Source of the DNA: Lepraria neglecta
Taxonomy: Eukaryota; Ascomycota; Lecanoromycetes; Lecanorales; Stereocaulaceae
DNA length: 64,000 nucleotides
Direction: 5' to 3'
Assembly: GCA_033220425.1 (NCBI GenBank)
Contig: CM065646.1
Coordinates: forward strand, 689,501-753,500
Of this stretch, positions 34,684 through 46,279 are shown one piece after another; within the stretch, counting starts at the first letter, position 1; every line of letters starts with the position of its first letter. A program made the translations under genes and the position numbers. The notes beneath the pieces are model-generated. The model was given only the letters and a program-made list of their open reading frames with translations, searched no databases and was not told the DNA's origin.

Positions 34684-35415
34684 TTCAGGGACGAGGACGG
34701 AGCCCCAAACGTTCCATGCAAGCTGTGATAGATGTCTCCCTACATCTACATGATGACGGTGAGATTTCCGCAGGTTCCCGGGCTGAACCCCTGTCCACTA
34801 CGGTGGACTTCAGGGAGCATCGGCTGTTCCTGGGCCTTGGCAGAACAAGCAATACGAAGCTCTACGAAACGTCCAATCTTAGAATTTGGGGATTCGGCAC
34901 AGAGCTCCGTGAACGGTTCTTTCAAACTCTTTTCAACTGCTTCACAACTCCTTTTTCACTCTTTTGTTTCATTCATTCGCGTCGCTCCTTTCTCACACAT
35001 AGTCACCCATTTGAAACACCGCCCAAAATCTCACAGCCAGTCAATTGCCCAGACACCATCTCCCACACTAGAACCTTAGGCCCGGAGCTTTAACCAAACC
35101 GCCACCAGCGCGGTCACACTTGCGGCCAACCTCCATATCAGGGAAATCCACCTCCTCTCCCAAGGTTCGTGGGGCAGTTGTGCTTCTTCCAACAACTACA
35201 ACATTTAATCGTGACACCACGCTGCAATGCATGGTCGAGCCTCGAGCAGAGCGAAATAGCTTTCGCCAATGTGCTCGCAAATACGTCGGCTGGGCTCATT
35301 AAGCCCACAACGAGATCCAAACGCAACGAGGTGCAGGGACACCACGTCGCTCTGATAGGATTACCAGCCAGCTGCACCTTCTTACTCTCGCTACTCTTAG
35401 AGAACTACATTCGCA
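34684..35415. promoter_or_regulatory. Divergent region between ABC1-like gene and palI
   Basis: It holds the promoters of both genes. One PacC-type site (CTTGGC, 34836-34841) lies about 575 nt before the palI start. Overlapping ORFs at 34716-35093 and 35068-35606 have no protein features. Confidence 0.45.
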
Positions 35416-38057
35416 ATGTTACGACCAGCAACACCTCTGACGGTTCTCTTTTTTGTCGCATTCGTACTGCTACTTCTATCGACTATCTCGACACCTATAA
35501 TCAAAGGCATACCACTTGCATCCTTCAATGGAGTCACTTTCGGCGTCTTTGGATACTGCAAAGCCTCAGGCTGTACAAAGGAAAAGATTGGGTATTCTGT
35601 CGGTAAGTGAACATATCATATCATATTATATGCATGTGGCCATTGGGGTCAATGCATACCAGGGCCTGGCTTCTTGGAAGATACGAGCGTGATCTTACGC
35701 CATGCATGAATGCGATTGTCTAGTCTTGTGGTAGGGATCTATGCTAACGTTTTCTCTATAGATCCGAAGAAGCTCTTTGGCAATTCCAATGACAACTCCG
35801 CTTTTTCGCTACCGACGAACACTCGCTCTGATCTGTCCGCGATCCTCATAGTCCACCCAATCGCAGCACTTCTCACACTAATATGTTTAATTCTGGCTGC
35901 TACCTCTCACTTACATTCGCCATCACACTCTCCGCGCTATCTTCTCGGTCTTATCATTCTCTCGGTACCAACGCTATTGATCACGCTGCTGGCATTCTTG
36001 GTGGATATTCTACTCTTCTTTCCGCACGTGGCATGGGGAGGATGGATCGTTTTGGCGTCGACAATACTCATTCTGGCTAGTAGCATCGTGACTTGCGCAA
36101 TGAGGAGGACTCTGGTTAGCAGGAAGGCTCGGAAGAAGCGAATAGCAGAAAATGCGGAGATGAATGGAGAGAACTTCTATGCGCGACAAGCCGCACCCCC
36201 AATGATGGCCGTGGATCGGGCTGAATCTCCACCTCCGTTGCCGCCTCAAGCACAAATGAGTGGAGGCTTAGGATCAGACAAGCTGCCAAAGTTCGCCACC
36301 TTCGAGACGTCAACCGGCAGCGAGGATGACAGAACACCACTTAATCAACGAACGCCATCTAACAAAACGTTGCCAAGTATGCCTAATGGTAGAGGGGGAT
36401 ACGCCGAGGATGGGTTCAACAGATATGGTGGACCTGGAAGGGGAGGCCCTGGAGGGATGCGAGGTGGGCGTGGAGGATACAACGTGCCAAGGGATGAGTA
36501 TGGCAATCCTTTACCACCGTCGAACGCTTTCGGTCCAGCGCCACCAGCCGGTATGCGAAGAAATGGATCCGAACCCCCAAGGATGAGACGTCAGTATTCT
36601 GACGAGACAATGAACTCTCAAGGGTCTCGTGGTAGAGGAAGAGGTGGATATGGCCCATCCAGGGGATACGCCAGAGGTGGACCCGGCTACGGGCCGGGAC
36701 CTGGACCTGGAAGGGGCGGCTACGGTAGAGGTGGTATGCCAATGGGAGCGATGGCAGCAGGAGCCGGTGCAGGCATGATGGCGGGAGAATGGAGACAAGG
36801 GCAAGATCGGTCACCACCTGGGTATGGCAATGGCTATCCGCCGCAAGATCGTCCTGGTCAGTATGATGGTCCAAACCCTGCAGGCTACGGCAGGAGTCCG
36901 TCAGCTCCTGGATATGGCAGGCGGCCTTCACCAGGGCCACCTTCAGCACCTGGAGGATACAGACGACCATCTCCAGGACCGCCATCGGCACCTGGGGCCT
37001 ATAGAAGACCGTCGCCCGGGCCACCATCGGCTCCAGGAGGTTATGGGTATGCGAATGGAGATCCGCAAGGACCACCAGTGCAACCGTACAGGAGTGAGCC
37101 TTCTCCGCCGCTACCTGTCGCACACACAGATCCTGAAATGATCGGGCAAGCCGTGGAAATGGACGCGAGGCACGGTAACCCTTCATTGAGGTCACCAAAC
37201 TTCCCTCCACCAATGGGGATGCAGCTTCGCGATAGTGACAGCGACGTTCAAGGGTTCGTGGGTCTTCAACAGCAAAACCAAGCTAGAGACTCGGAAGCCA
37301 GCGTCTACAGCTCCCAAGAGTAAGTCAAACCCCAAGAACACCCTTCACGACCACTTACCCACATATCTATAGACCTTACGTCCCACCCCGCGCAGCGTGG
37401 ACCGGTATCACTCGCGGTGTAACCCCACCTCCCAACACCATCGCCCTCGACCCCATCGAACTTCCCACCCAAACTTCAGGCACCGTCCGAAAACAGAAAC
37501 CTCGCTCATCTTCTCTCCCTAAGAATAACCCACCCGGCCACACACGCAACCAGTCCTCAGGAAACTATTACGAAGACGTCGACCCACGCTTTGCTCCTCC
37601 CGCCGAGTCCCTACCCGTCAACCCCACCAATAATGCTGTCCCCTCCTCTCTCACACCCGGCTACGCCGCCATCCCCGTACAAAGTCAACAAACCCAATAC
37701 CAAAACCCACACCAATCCATCCAGCCAACAATTGAGCATATCGACCCCAGCAGCTCCTACGAGTCTATACAAGACGGCCAAAGGAGTCCTGCTAGTGACA
37801 ACAGTGGTATGACGAGCATCTCCCAACGAGGCGTGAACCCGAATTGGAAGCCACCGCCCGAGAAATACCGCGGCCAAACGAACCTCAGTGTCCCACCAAA
37901 ACAGAGATCAGGGCCGCAGCAACAGCAACAGCAACAGCAACAGCAGAGGGATATGGTACTGCAATCGAACCCAGATTTCGAGCTGGGACATTCTAGGGGT
38001 GCTAGTGCAAGTGGCGGAAAAATCCCACCGCATCTGATGCAGGGGCAAGCTTTCTAA
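35416..38057 (+). CDS. palI: pH-response regulator PalI/RIM9
   Basis: Exons 35416-35602, 35762-37319 and 37373-38057 join to 809 residues. The N-terminus (MLRPATPLTVLFF, then STPIIKGIPLASFNGVTFGV) is the hallmark of PalI/Rim9, a SUR7-like protein with four membrane segments: one at residues 8-27 and three between about 85 and 165 (HPIAALLTLICLILAA, LLGLIILSVPTLLITLL, WIVLASTILILASS). In the family it helps place the PalH pH sensor at the plasma membrane and so acts upstream of PacC processing. The long cytosolic tail is Gly/Arg/Pro-rich, with three consecutive 14-residue repeats of the type YRRPSPGPPSAPGG (about 395-440), an RGG-like region and a poly-Gln run encoded at 37918-37944. The first intron is 159 nt, longer than usual. 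Confidence 0.93.
36895..37045 (+). repeat. 42-bp in-frame tandem repeat in palI
   Basis: Three consecutive near-identical units encode RRPSPGPPSAPG followed by GY, AY or GY; a partial unit (RSPSAPGYG) precedes them. Differences are mostly at third codon positions, so the protein repeat is kept under constraint or gene conversion is not recent. Confidence 0.8.
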
Positions 38058-38356
38058 GCTGTGAGAGGTATTGCTGATTCTTTATTTGTCCTTATGATAT
38101 GACTTTTCCTCACATGAACATCTGTCTAGCATGACTCCTGTTTTCGTGAACAAGCTCCTTTATCTATGCGTAGAGTCAGAGTCTCTTACCATTCGCATTC
38201 TTCGGCGTGATTTCTCTAATAACGGGCGGGTCACATCATTCCTTTTGTTCTTGTACATAACGTGAAGAGATGGTTTGGAGGACAGTCTAAAATGTGTATA
38301 ATGAGTGCTAGTTCTGCACTCGAAGGGTTGGGACTAGAAGGGGGCATATAATAGTG

Positions 38357-38508
38357 GGTGCACAATATTAATTATAACGGCGGTCAGTCAAAAGATTCCC
38401 ATTTTCCGGTTTATCTCCAATTTCTCCCGCTATGAGTGCACAACGTCAAGCATGATGGCAGTCAAAAGATTCCCATTTTCCGATGTATCCTCAATTTGCG
38501 CTCGCAAA
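38357..38508. repeat. Two tandem copies of a 76-bp unit 3' of palI
   Basis: Both units begin GTGCACAA and share CAGTCAAAAGATTCCCATTT followed by TCCG; copy one is 38357-38433, copy two 38434-38508. They lie 300 nt past the palI stop codon. No coding content is seen. Confidence 0.75.
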
Positions 38509-38643
38509 CTGTACATTGACCAGTTATACTATCTTTCAGTCACACTTCATTGATAAGAGTACCCAGCTGGACACGCACAGCGAAGAGTTACAGCCCTGCC
38601 CTCTTTCCACCACCCATCCTGCTCACTCTCACGGATCTCGGTA

Positions 38644-39054
38644 TCATTCTCGCCTTCGATGTTTCCCTCGCTCCCGGTTTCTCAGTCTTACGGGTGTTGA
38701 AATCAGTCTCGCTTTCGCCGTTGCCCTCGCTCTCAGATTCCCACTCCTACCCTCATATTCATCCTCACTCTCGCTCTCATAACCATCATACCCACCTTCC
38801 TCCTCCTCCTCCTCCTCCTCCTCCTCCTCCTGGCTGTTAACCTCGCCCTCGCTTCCGCTCTCACTCCAGCACTTCCCGCCCAATTCATTCCTTTTCCATC
38901 CGACCCTGGCGTCCCTGGTGTCCCTGGCGTTCTTGGTGTTATTTGGGTCTGGTAACATAAATCCGATCGTGCCTATGACGAGGCATACTATGCCGATGGT
39001 TTGGAAGACAGGGAAGATGAGACCGATAACGAGGGAGATGGTGCCGACTGTGTG
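38644..39054 (-). CDS. Small membrane protein with poly-Glu tract (uncertain, 5' end unknown)
   Basis: The minus strand has an open frame that begins after a CCCCTAG that could be an acceptor at about 39055. It encodes two hydrophobic stretches (VGTISLVIGLIFPVFQTI and GIVCLVIGTIGFMLP), then a charged tail with a run of 11 Glu encoded by the (GAG)n/(TCC)n microsatellite at 38795-38830, and a basic C-terminus ending GKHRRRE. The two-helix-plus-acidic-tail layout argues for a real gene, but no first exon or start codon is visible and the opposite strand is also open. No family is recognised. Confidence 0.4.
   Translation of the reverse strand, partial: HTVGTISLVIGLIFPVFQTIGIVCLVIGTIGFMLPDPNNTKNARDTRDARVGWKRNELGGKCWSESGSEGEVNSQEEEEEEEEEEEGGYDGYESESEDEYEGRSGNLRARATAKARLISTPVRLRNRERGKHRRRE
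38795..38830. repeat. (TCC)n microsatellite
   Basis: About eleven uninterrupted CCT/TCC units. On the minus strand it encodes the poly-Glu run of the putative small membrane protein. Confidence 0.9.
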
Positions 39055-39421
39055 GAACTAGGGGAGGATGGGTAGGGAAATTTTTGGGGGAAAGGCTGAG
39101 TGGATGTGTGGTTGGGGGGGTTGATGGTCTTATGGTGTTTGTGAGATGTGGGGAGGCGTGTGGTTTGTGTCTTGTGGGGCGAAATTGTCTCAGTCGAGTC
39201 CCTTAAGATATGAACAGGATAGAAAAGTAGTTTATTGAATATATTGCTCTCATGAACATGTGGCTAGGATTCTCGCAATTCTTCTCAACCGCAATTCTCT
39301 GTGTGGAACTTCGCAATTTCTCAACACATTCAGCATGAATAGCTGTAAAATCATCTACTCATTCGTATTTCTTCCATTCTAATCAAATCATACTATATAC
39401 ACGTACATGATATCCCTCCTC
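39055..39421. other. Intergenic stretch before the acetyl-CoA transporter end
   Basis: No ORF of note. It is the 3' flank of the transporter gene and would hold the missing 5' exon of the small membrane protein if that is real. Confidence 0.35.
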
Positions 39422-41553
39422 TCAATTCCGCTCTCCACTTCCTAACCTCCAAGCCCTGAGTGGCAAGGCCTGCAATTTCATAGCTGCTGGTCTTATGAAG
39501 CCCCAGAACGTCACAACCCCGATAATCACACATACTATGTTCGTAATGTAATATCCATCTCTCGAGATATCGCAGGTACCTCCACCATCTAGGCAGCGAT
39601 GCTTTTCTGCTTCTGCGACGCAGGAGAAGGGGGCGGTTATGAGGGCGCCTTTGAGGTCTTTTGCGTTGGGAGGGGAGGAGGGATCTGGAGGGTGGCAGGT
39701 CGCGATTGTGAAGGTGTCGACGAGTTTGAGGATGAAGAAGCGGGGGAAGGTGCCGCCGAGGTTGGAGACGCTGTGGAGAAGATTGTTAGCCTTAAGTCAG
39801 ATAGTAATTAGATAGGAGAGAGGACTTACGTAGCAAGCAGAGTCATATAAGTCCCTCCAATGACCGGATCTGCGATTTTTGCGTGGAAAGCTGAGATGGC
39901 GACGAACATGACTGTGCTGGTGAACGTGGAGAAGATGTGCGATCCGATAACTGTGAGGAGATACCATGGTTGTACTCCGTTGGCCGGGAATATCATCACA
40001 GTAAATTGAGCAAGGCAGGCGGCTATGAGACGGCCGATGAAAGCCCAGCACCAAACGTGGATAGGTGGGTTGGAAGTGGACCAGCGACCGGCGTAGTAGC
40101 CTAAGCTGATTTCGAAGGGGAAATCAATCAGGACTGTCAGGGCCATATCTTCTTGGCTGAACCCCTTGTCGATGAGTTTGAGATTTGTGACTGCGTCGTT
40201 GGCTTGGAAGCCGATTTTGGCGATTAAGTGGATTATGATGATGCTCTGAATATTCTTGAGCTTGAGTATGCCGAGCATGCTTTTGTAGACATCCAGGATG
40301 CCGTCTCGCTCTTTGGTTTTATCTTCGCGCTTTAGGACTGCGAGGCCAACCGTTACAATGAGGTAAGCCCATCCTGCAAATTGGAGGTAGCCTCCTAACG
40401 TCATGACGCCTTCGGGGCGTGGGGAGGAGCGGAACCAGCGGTTTGCGAAGTCGGGGGAGTTGAAGGCGAGAAAGACGGTATAGGAGAGGAAGTGGCCGGC
40501 TGTTAGGCCGACAGTCTGTGCGGTGGAGGCGTAGGACAGATTTTGCGGGGAGAGGAGGGTGAGGGCCCAACCATCCACTGCGATATCTTGTGTGGCGCAT
40601 AGGAAGACGAGGAAGAACCACCACCATGTAAATACCCATACTTTAGATCCGTCACTTGCTCCAGCAGCAATCATCATGTCTTTCACACGTCCGCCTAGGT
40701 ATAACATCCCTATCCCAGAGCAGACTTGTATTGGCAAAATCCAGCTCTTTCTCCTTCCCAATTTGGGACTCCAGACTGCATCCACTATAGGACTCCATAG
40801 TAACTTGAGTGAATACGGGTATGATGCTAGCGAGAAAACTCCGATCTGTCCGTACGAAAGATTTTGTTGTTTGAGTAGAAAAGGCACTGATCCTGAAGCC
40901 AATCCCATCGGTATACCCTGTAAGAAATATAGAAGCACCAGAAGCAGAAAATTCCTCCTATCTTGCCTTGGCAAATCGAAGAAGCTCGAATTTGGGTTCG
41001 GCGTCATGGGTGTTTGGGGTGGTTCGTCGTCGAGTGTGAAGCTTTCTCTGCTAAGAAGGCTGGCGGTTTGTGAGGCAGTTGTTGGAGACTCTAAGGATTG
41101 ATGTTTCCGCCGCATTTCGAGGTGGGACTCCATGTTGCCGTTTGCGTGACCGTTTGTGTGGCCGTTTTGGCCTCCCGACGCTGTCGATGAGGGCCGCTCC
41201 GGCTCGCGTAGAGAAGATGGTGTGGATTTTCGGCCCATTTGAGAGTCTTCTGAGTCGTAATCGAAGTCGGAGGGGTGGGCTAAGGATCGAGAATCTTCGC
41301 CGTCAAGGTTCGCTGATACTCTTGGCGAAGGTGATGAGTGGGCTGTCGGTCTAGATTCTGTAGGTAAAAGTTCTTCGTTGTTGGTGTTGTGGTGCCGATT
41401 GTTGGACTGTGAATCTTGTGCTTCTTGCAATATTCGGTTCAGAGGCTCTAACTCTATCTGGCTGGGTGGTTGGTGTATTGGTAAAAGGTTCGATTCCTGT
41501 ATTTCAGGCTGTACAATATTGTAAAGGAAAGAATCGCCGAACGGAGTAGGCAT
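39422..41553 (-). CDS. Acetyl-CoA transporter (AT-1/SLC33A1 family)
   Basis: Exons 41553-39830 and 39770-39422 give 690 residues; the intron has GTAAGT and CCACAG ends. After a hydrophilic Ser/Pro-rich leader of about 190 residues come twelve or so membrane segments. Diagnostic stretches are LLYFLQGIPMGLASGSVPFL, LLWSPIVDAV, GRRKSWILPIQ, ATQDIAVDGWALTLL, FANRWFR and the end motif DGGGTCDISRDGYY. In animals the family moves acetyl-CoA into the ER/Golgi lumen for protein acetylation; yeast relatives exist but are less studied. The end motif lies in exon 2, so the short second exon is part of the gene. It is intact as far as can be seen. Confidence 0.9.
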
Positions 41554-41909
41554 TCAATAACGTAAGGCCTTTCTGTTCAAGCCGGCTGGACCAGATGCGA
41601 ACTTAGTCATCCTGCTGGCTTGAGCAACAAGGAATGTCGGCAAATCAATGCCATTACAAAGAAGGTTACTGGCGGAGAGACCGAGGAGACGTTGTGGACA
41701 CGATTCGGAATTTGATACTTTAGATCACGGGACTGCGCGACAAATGGAACGCGCTTGATTAGCGCGCTCAAATTCAGAGTACCGTACCCTCCAGATCTAC
41801 TGTAAGCATTTCACTGCTGTTTCATCCTGTTCCCGGCAAGGAGTCTTGTGGGGTCGGCTAGCACCTCTATTGGTGCCTAAGAGCAGGGTAAGCCATCAGC
41901 GGCTCTACC
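41554..41909. promoter_or_regulatory. Divergent promoter, acetyl-CoA transporter / DUF7918-like gene
   Basis: 356 nt separate the two start codons. No distinct site can be supported. Confidence 0.4.
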
Positions 41910-43110
41910 ATGAATCCCTTTGAAGGCCAAATCCTGAAACCCTACGATGACAATGACAGTGACGATTCCGAAGACCGCTACACACGCCAGCGTTACATCG
42001 AAGCAGTTACAGGGTCTACGTTTGTGATAAGAATAATGTTCACAAACAAGTTCAAGTTGCATGACCTGAAACACGACGACGGTGTTGCTCCCTGGCTCAA
42101 TATAGATGGGGGTGCTTACCACAGGGCGAAGTATATCAGTCGGAACGAATTAGACACGAAGTTCCTCAAAGCCGAGCCTGGCATTACTGAATTCTCGAAT
42201 GTCCCTCATTTCCGCGAAGAGACTGGGCAATGGATGGAAAGCAAATTCGTTTTAGCAGTCTGCAACTAAGTATGAATCTTTCACTGACCTCTCGAATTTG
42301 TTCTAAACATATTTCCAGAGGATTTAGCTGATAAGAAGTACACTGTGGCTCAGGCGAAGGATCTTGGGGAAATACGAATCACCGTCCGAAGGTGTAGATT
42401 CGAAACGTAGCTCATACCGAAGGCGAGAACCATGGAAACACTGAAGGCAATTACGAAGGTGCCGGAGAAAGTGCTAAAAGGTAGAGCTATCGCGAACACT
42501 GTTGGGTAAGGTCGATTCGAGAGCTAGGTGGCAGCAGGTAAGCTTACAAGCTTTGGTCCAGGTGTACACCAGGCCTGCCTTCACGAGCACCGGCCGCATT
42601 TACTTCCCGCCTCGCCGGAGCCTTGCCAGGAGCAGAGGGCAAACCTCTGGTGTACAACATCCTATATCGGTCTAAGCGTAAGTAACCCCTTAAGACGCCG
42701 AAGTCCATATATCGAGAAGTCCCAAGATGCCCTGCAAATGCTGGGCTGCATAGCACCGGAATCCATCACCATCAGTGACCTCGCCTCTAGACGATTAGGC
42801 TAGCGCCATTACCAGCGAGATGGGCCGCACTGCTTCTCCTGACATTCAGCAGGAGGTGCAAGACTTACGAGTCAGTCCAAAGGTCTAGATTTGATTCCTT
42901 GAGTGTTCATTGATCTGGTCGCAGGCTCGACTTGCTGTCCTAGAGCGTGGCCTCAACATCAAAGCCGAACCTCCGGATGGGAGCGCGGGTGTCAGAGCTG
43001 AAGGGCCAAGCAACCTCAAACACGAGCGTGAAGAAGACGAAAACCTAGCTCCTCGACAACGTCGACAAACTTCTGTCACAATCGAGACAGTCGACCTCAC
43101 TGAGGGCTAG
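41910..43110 (+). pseudogene. DUF7918-like gene, probably damaged
   Basis: Exon 1 (41910-42269) reads RYIEAVTGSTFVIRIMF, the usual opening of DUF7918 proteins. Later blocks fit the family: DLGEIRITVRRCR (about 42360), EKVLKGRAIANTVG (about 42466-42508), a YRS-type then SQDALQMLGC block (about 42640-42750), and a tail with a coiled stretch (LAVLERGLNIKAE), a KHEREEDE acidic patch and VTIETVDLTEG. The GTATGA donor after exon 1 is directly preceded by an in-frame TAA (42267-42269), and the next exon does not join in phase. Another TAG follows RRCRFET. Either my splicing is wrong at two places or the gene has decayed. Function of the domain is unknown. Confidence 0.55.
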
Positions 43111-44606
43111 CTGCAGTTGTATGCTAGCGTCAAACTTTCGGTAGCCGGAGTTTGTCTTCCTCCTCACTATCATTTTGCAAGCTCTGATCCAGCTCTAGGC
43201 GCAGAAATTACCATCAGCACCGGTCAGGAGTTACTTAGCATGAATGCTCGGTTCTTTAATTATCGAATGTCCGTCTTGTTTGGTCACAGGTTATCTTGCA
43301 ATGCTATGCTCTCTAGCAACTGTACTGGTAGGATTTGCTGAAATTGCTCAATCGCTCGGGGTTAAAATTATGCAGCAAGACAGACTTTGTATATACACTG
43401 TGCCTTTCGCTTTACCAAAGCCTACTCATTCGACTATCAGTTTGATGAGTGCATTCGGCAGGTAATCGCTTCTTCTATTTATGGACATATGAGCTTTGTA
43501 AGTCTATGATGCACTATATGCGCTGGTATTCTCGCGAGGAAGCCATGACAGGCGATGACGATACCTGGTCAAGCATTGAATACGATCATTGAAAGATGTG
43601 GCCCTCAGAATTGTGTCCCAACCAGTCTGCCAGAGGGTAACTCTAGCCGCTAGTGGGTTGCCCCTGACGAACGGGATCTTTTTCTGACGTAACCTTATAT
43701 TTATGTGGTCGCGACGCGCAGAACCAGGCTTTTGTACTTCTACCAGTCTTGTGGGACCATTGATCATGACATGCAGTGCCAACTCATAGTTCGAGATATG
43801 GTGCGGAGATGTTGTGGTAGACCATGCAGCAAAGAACCATTCATAGATGTGGTATCAATCGTCATTCTTTCTATTCGCCGTTCCAAAACTAGGCGCTGCA
43901 GGCATATCACGGAACCTCATTATGCTATTGGCCGAGTCTGAAGAAACAACCAATCGCTTGCAATTCACCTCTAATATCCTTTTGTGTGATGTGTCACATA
44001 GCATTGGTTCAGGCCATAGTTTGGAGGGGTGAGCGGTAACCGAACTTAGTAATTGATGAGGTGTGGTAAACAAGAGATAAATGCTCTCACGAACCTCCAC
44101 GTTGCTCTCCTGAACATCAGATATTTGGGTAGAGAGAAAGGCTTTTACCGGCCTTCGCAATTGAAAAATCGACTTGAAGAATTGATTGTATCACCTTGCT
44201 TTATCCCGTTGCAGCCTGCCGCTGCGTGCCGCCGGGTATACTCCGGGGGCGACCAAGGATCTGGGGTCTAGCAATTATTTTCTGACCTGTAAACAAAGCA
44301 CAAATCCTGCAGAACGACCACCAACCACTACTCAACGAGTGTCAGGATACTTGCATCAGCTACCAGAGAACCTTGCAGCATTCATACTTACAGCTTTGGT
44401 CCAATGACAGCCCCTTGAGCTGATCAGACGAAACCGACCGAGGCTGCAGTCAACACCTGCGGTAATATGAAGCACCAACCCGAGATATCATCCTTGCGGT
44501 ACCGACGACTGCAAAAGCAATCAAGAGCCCAGACAATACAATAAAGTCTTTGTGGGCTTTGGTAGCACCGGCAGTGTCTCATTGCTTTTGCGCCCCGGAT
44601 TGAGCT
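43111..44606. other. Gene-poor stretch of 1.5 kb
   Basis: ORFs up to about 100 codons are present on both strands but none has a motif, signal peptide or splice pattern I can defend. The last 200 bases are the leader of the proline-rich membrane protein gene. Confidence 0.45.
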
Positions 44607-46279
44607 ATGAATCCTCCACCTCCCCCTCCACCTCATGGCAACACAGCCGGAAACAAAAATGGTCTTCCTGATGGCAATTACGACATCTTTATCATACCTC
44701 CACATTCAGCCGGCGGTGGCTTCCTATACCTACCATCCCTACAACCACAACGAAACAGCTTCTTGGCGGGAGTCGTGTGCGCGCTGATGGCGATGCTGTT
44801 CTGGGTGACTGTGAGACCGGTGTTGAAGGAATGGTTTCAAGCGATTATGGCAGGGGGCGGAATTTCTGTCATCATATTATGTATCGCGGTCGGTGTTGCC
44901 TGTTGGGCATTCGGCAAGACTCAAGCAGAAACATATATGCCAAGTGGAGGAGGGTCAGGCGGATCGTCTGGAGCACACACTGCTGGGAGTACTGCGGGAG
45001 GACCGACGCCCGGTGGGCCAACACCACAACCCCAGCCACAACCTCAACCGCAACCTCAACCGCAACCACAATATGCTCCTCCCCCAGAGCCTAGAGCACC
45101 ACCCAAACCAACTTGGCAACGATCGAATACCGGATCCGCGAACGGCACGGCGAATGCAGGGGCAGCAAAAACTAGTTGGGACAAGGCAAGAGAGGAGTTA
45201 AGGAAGAAAAAGGAAGAGGAAAAGAAGGCTGAAGAATTAGCCAAGAAGAGGGAGGATGCCGCGAAGGAACGCGAGCTACGTCGGGAGAAGGAAGCTCGTG
45301 AGAGGGCTGAGAGGGAGGCGCGGGAGAGAAGGGAGAAGGAACTGAAAGAGCTGAAAGAAGCCCGTGAGAGAAGGGAGAAAGAAAGGTCAAGACCACCATC
45401 TCCGACCAAGAGTCACCAACATCCCACAGCAAAGACAGCGACAGAAGACGACGCCTACTCATTCCGGCCTTACGACAACCCGAAACGGTCTGGACAGAAG
45501 ACAGCATCAGCTTCCTCGATCTACTCGGAATCCTCATACGCACCATCACAATCAACAGCCCGAACAACACCTCCACCTTCGCATCGAGGACCTTATCGCT
45601 GCAAGGACCCTAACAAGATCGTCATCAAAGCCGTTTATTCGTTCAACGATATATTCCCCAAGAAACCCATTGCCCAATTGATCTCTGGAAAAGGTTCTGT
45701 GACCGATGGTCTTGTTCTGAGGATCGAATCCGCAGGGCTCTTCATCGACGACGATGTGAGAGATGTAGGTCAACGAGAATGGGATGTCAAGGCTTGGACG
45801 TTGAAATTAATGGAGGTATGCTGTTCCCACCTGTACGCTTTGGGAGCAAGTTCTGGCTCCACCCCTGCATCCCGTAATGCTACTTCTGGTCCCCTGGAAT
45901 CTTCGGCAGAAGCCCGGCATCCAAGGGGACCACGGAGGAAGAGGCGAGGTGTTTCCTCGAAGCCGCTACGCGTGCTTGTAAACCGTCAGCATTTGTGGAT
46001 TCTAGTGCCCCTCCAACCCCCTTGAGAAATTGATCTAACTTGGGCAAATCATCACAGACCGGTGAATTCAAAGGACTCCATGTTCTCAGAGCCTCTATAA
46101 GGGACACAGAAAACAAACGATACGTGTTCGTTCTGTCGGCAGAAGAAGGATGGAAGGTTGCTGTCGGGTTGCAGCGACTCAGACGAGGCACACAGTGCAA
46201 AGCTCTGGGAGTGAGTGGGATAGCAGCCAACGAGATGAAAGCTATGTTAGATAACATGGGATTCCTTAAAGAGGCGTGA
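44607..46279 (+). CDS. Proline-rich coiled-coil membrane protein, unknown function
   Basis: Exons 44607-45815 and 46058-46279 give 476 residues; the 242-nt intron has a GTATGC donor and CATCACAG acceptor. Layout: Pro run at the start, two adjacent hydrophobic segments (about 54-70 and 78-104: AGVVCALMAMLFWVTV, GGGISVIILCIAVGVACWAFG), a Gly/Ser linker, a PQ dipeptide repeat (about 139-151), a long charged coiled coil (about 192-262, alternating Glu/Lys/Arg/Ala), a Ser/Thr-rich linker, and a compact C-terminal domain with VIKAVYSFNDIFPKKPIAQL, WDVKAWTLKLME and YVFVLSAEEGWKVAVGLQRL. The C-terminal domain is the conserved-looking part and runs across the intron, which supports the splice. I do not recognise the family; a membrane-tethered scaffold is only a guess. 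Confidence 0.8.

Noticed and set aside
36416-37213. 265-codon minus-strand ORF inside palI
   Set aside because: Shadow of the repetitive Gly/Pro-rich palI exon; the plus-strand frame has PalI signatures and continues through both introns.
38483-38840. Plus-strand ORFs of about 96-99 codons across the TCC microsatellite
   Set aside because: Low-complexity Ser/Leu/Pro frames; the minus strand has better protein logic (two hydrophobic segments).
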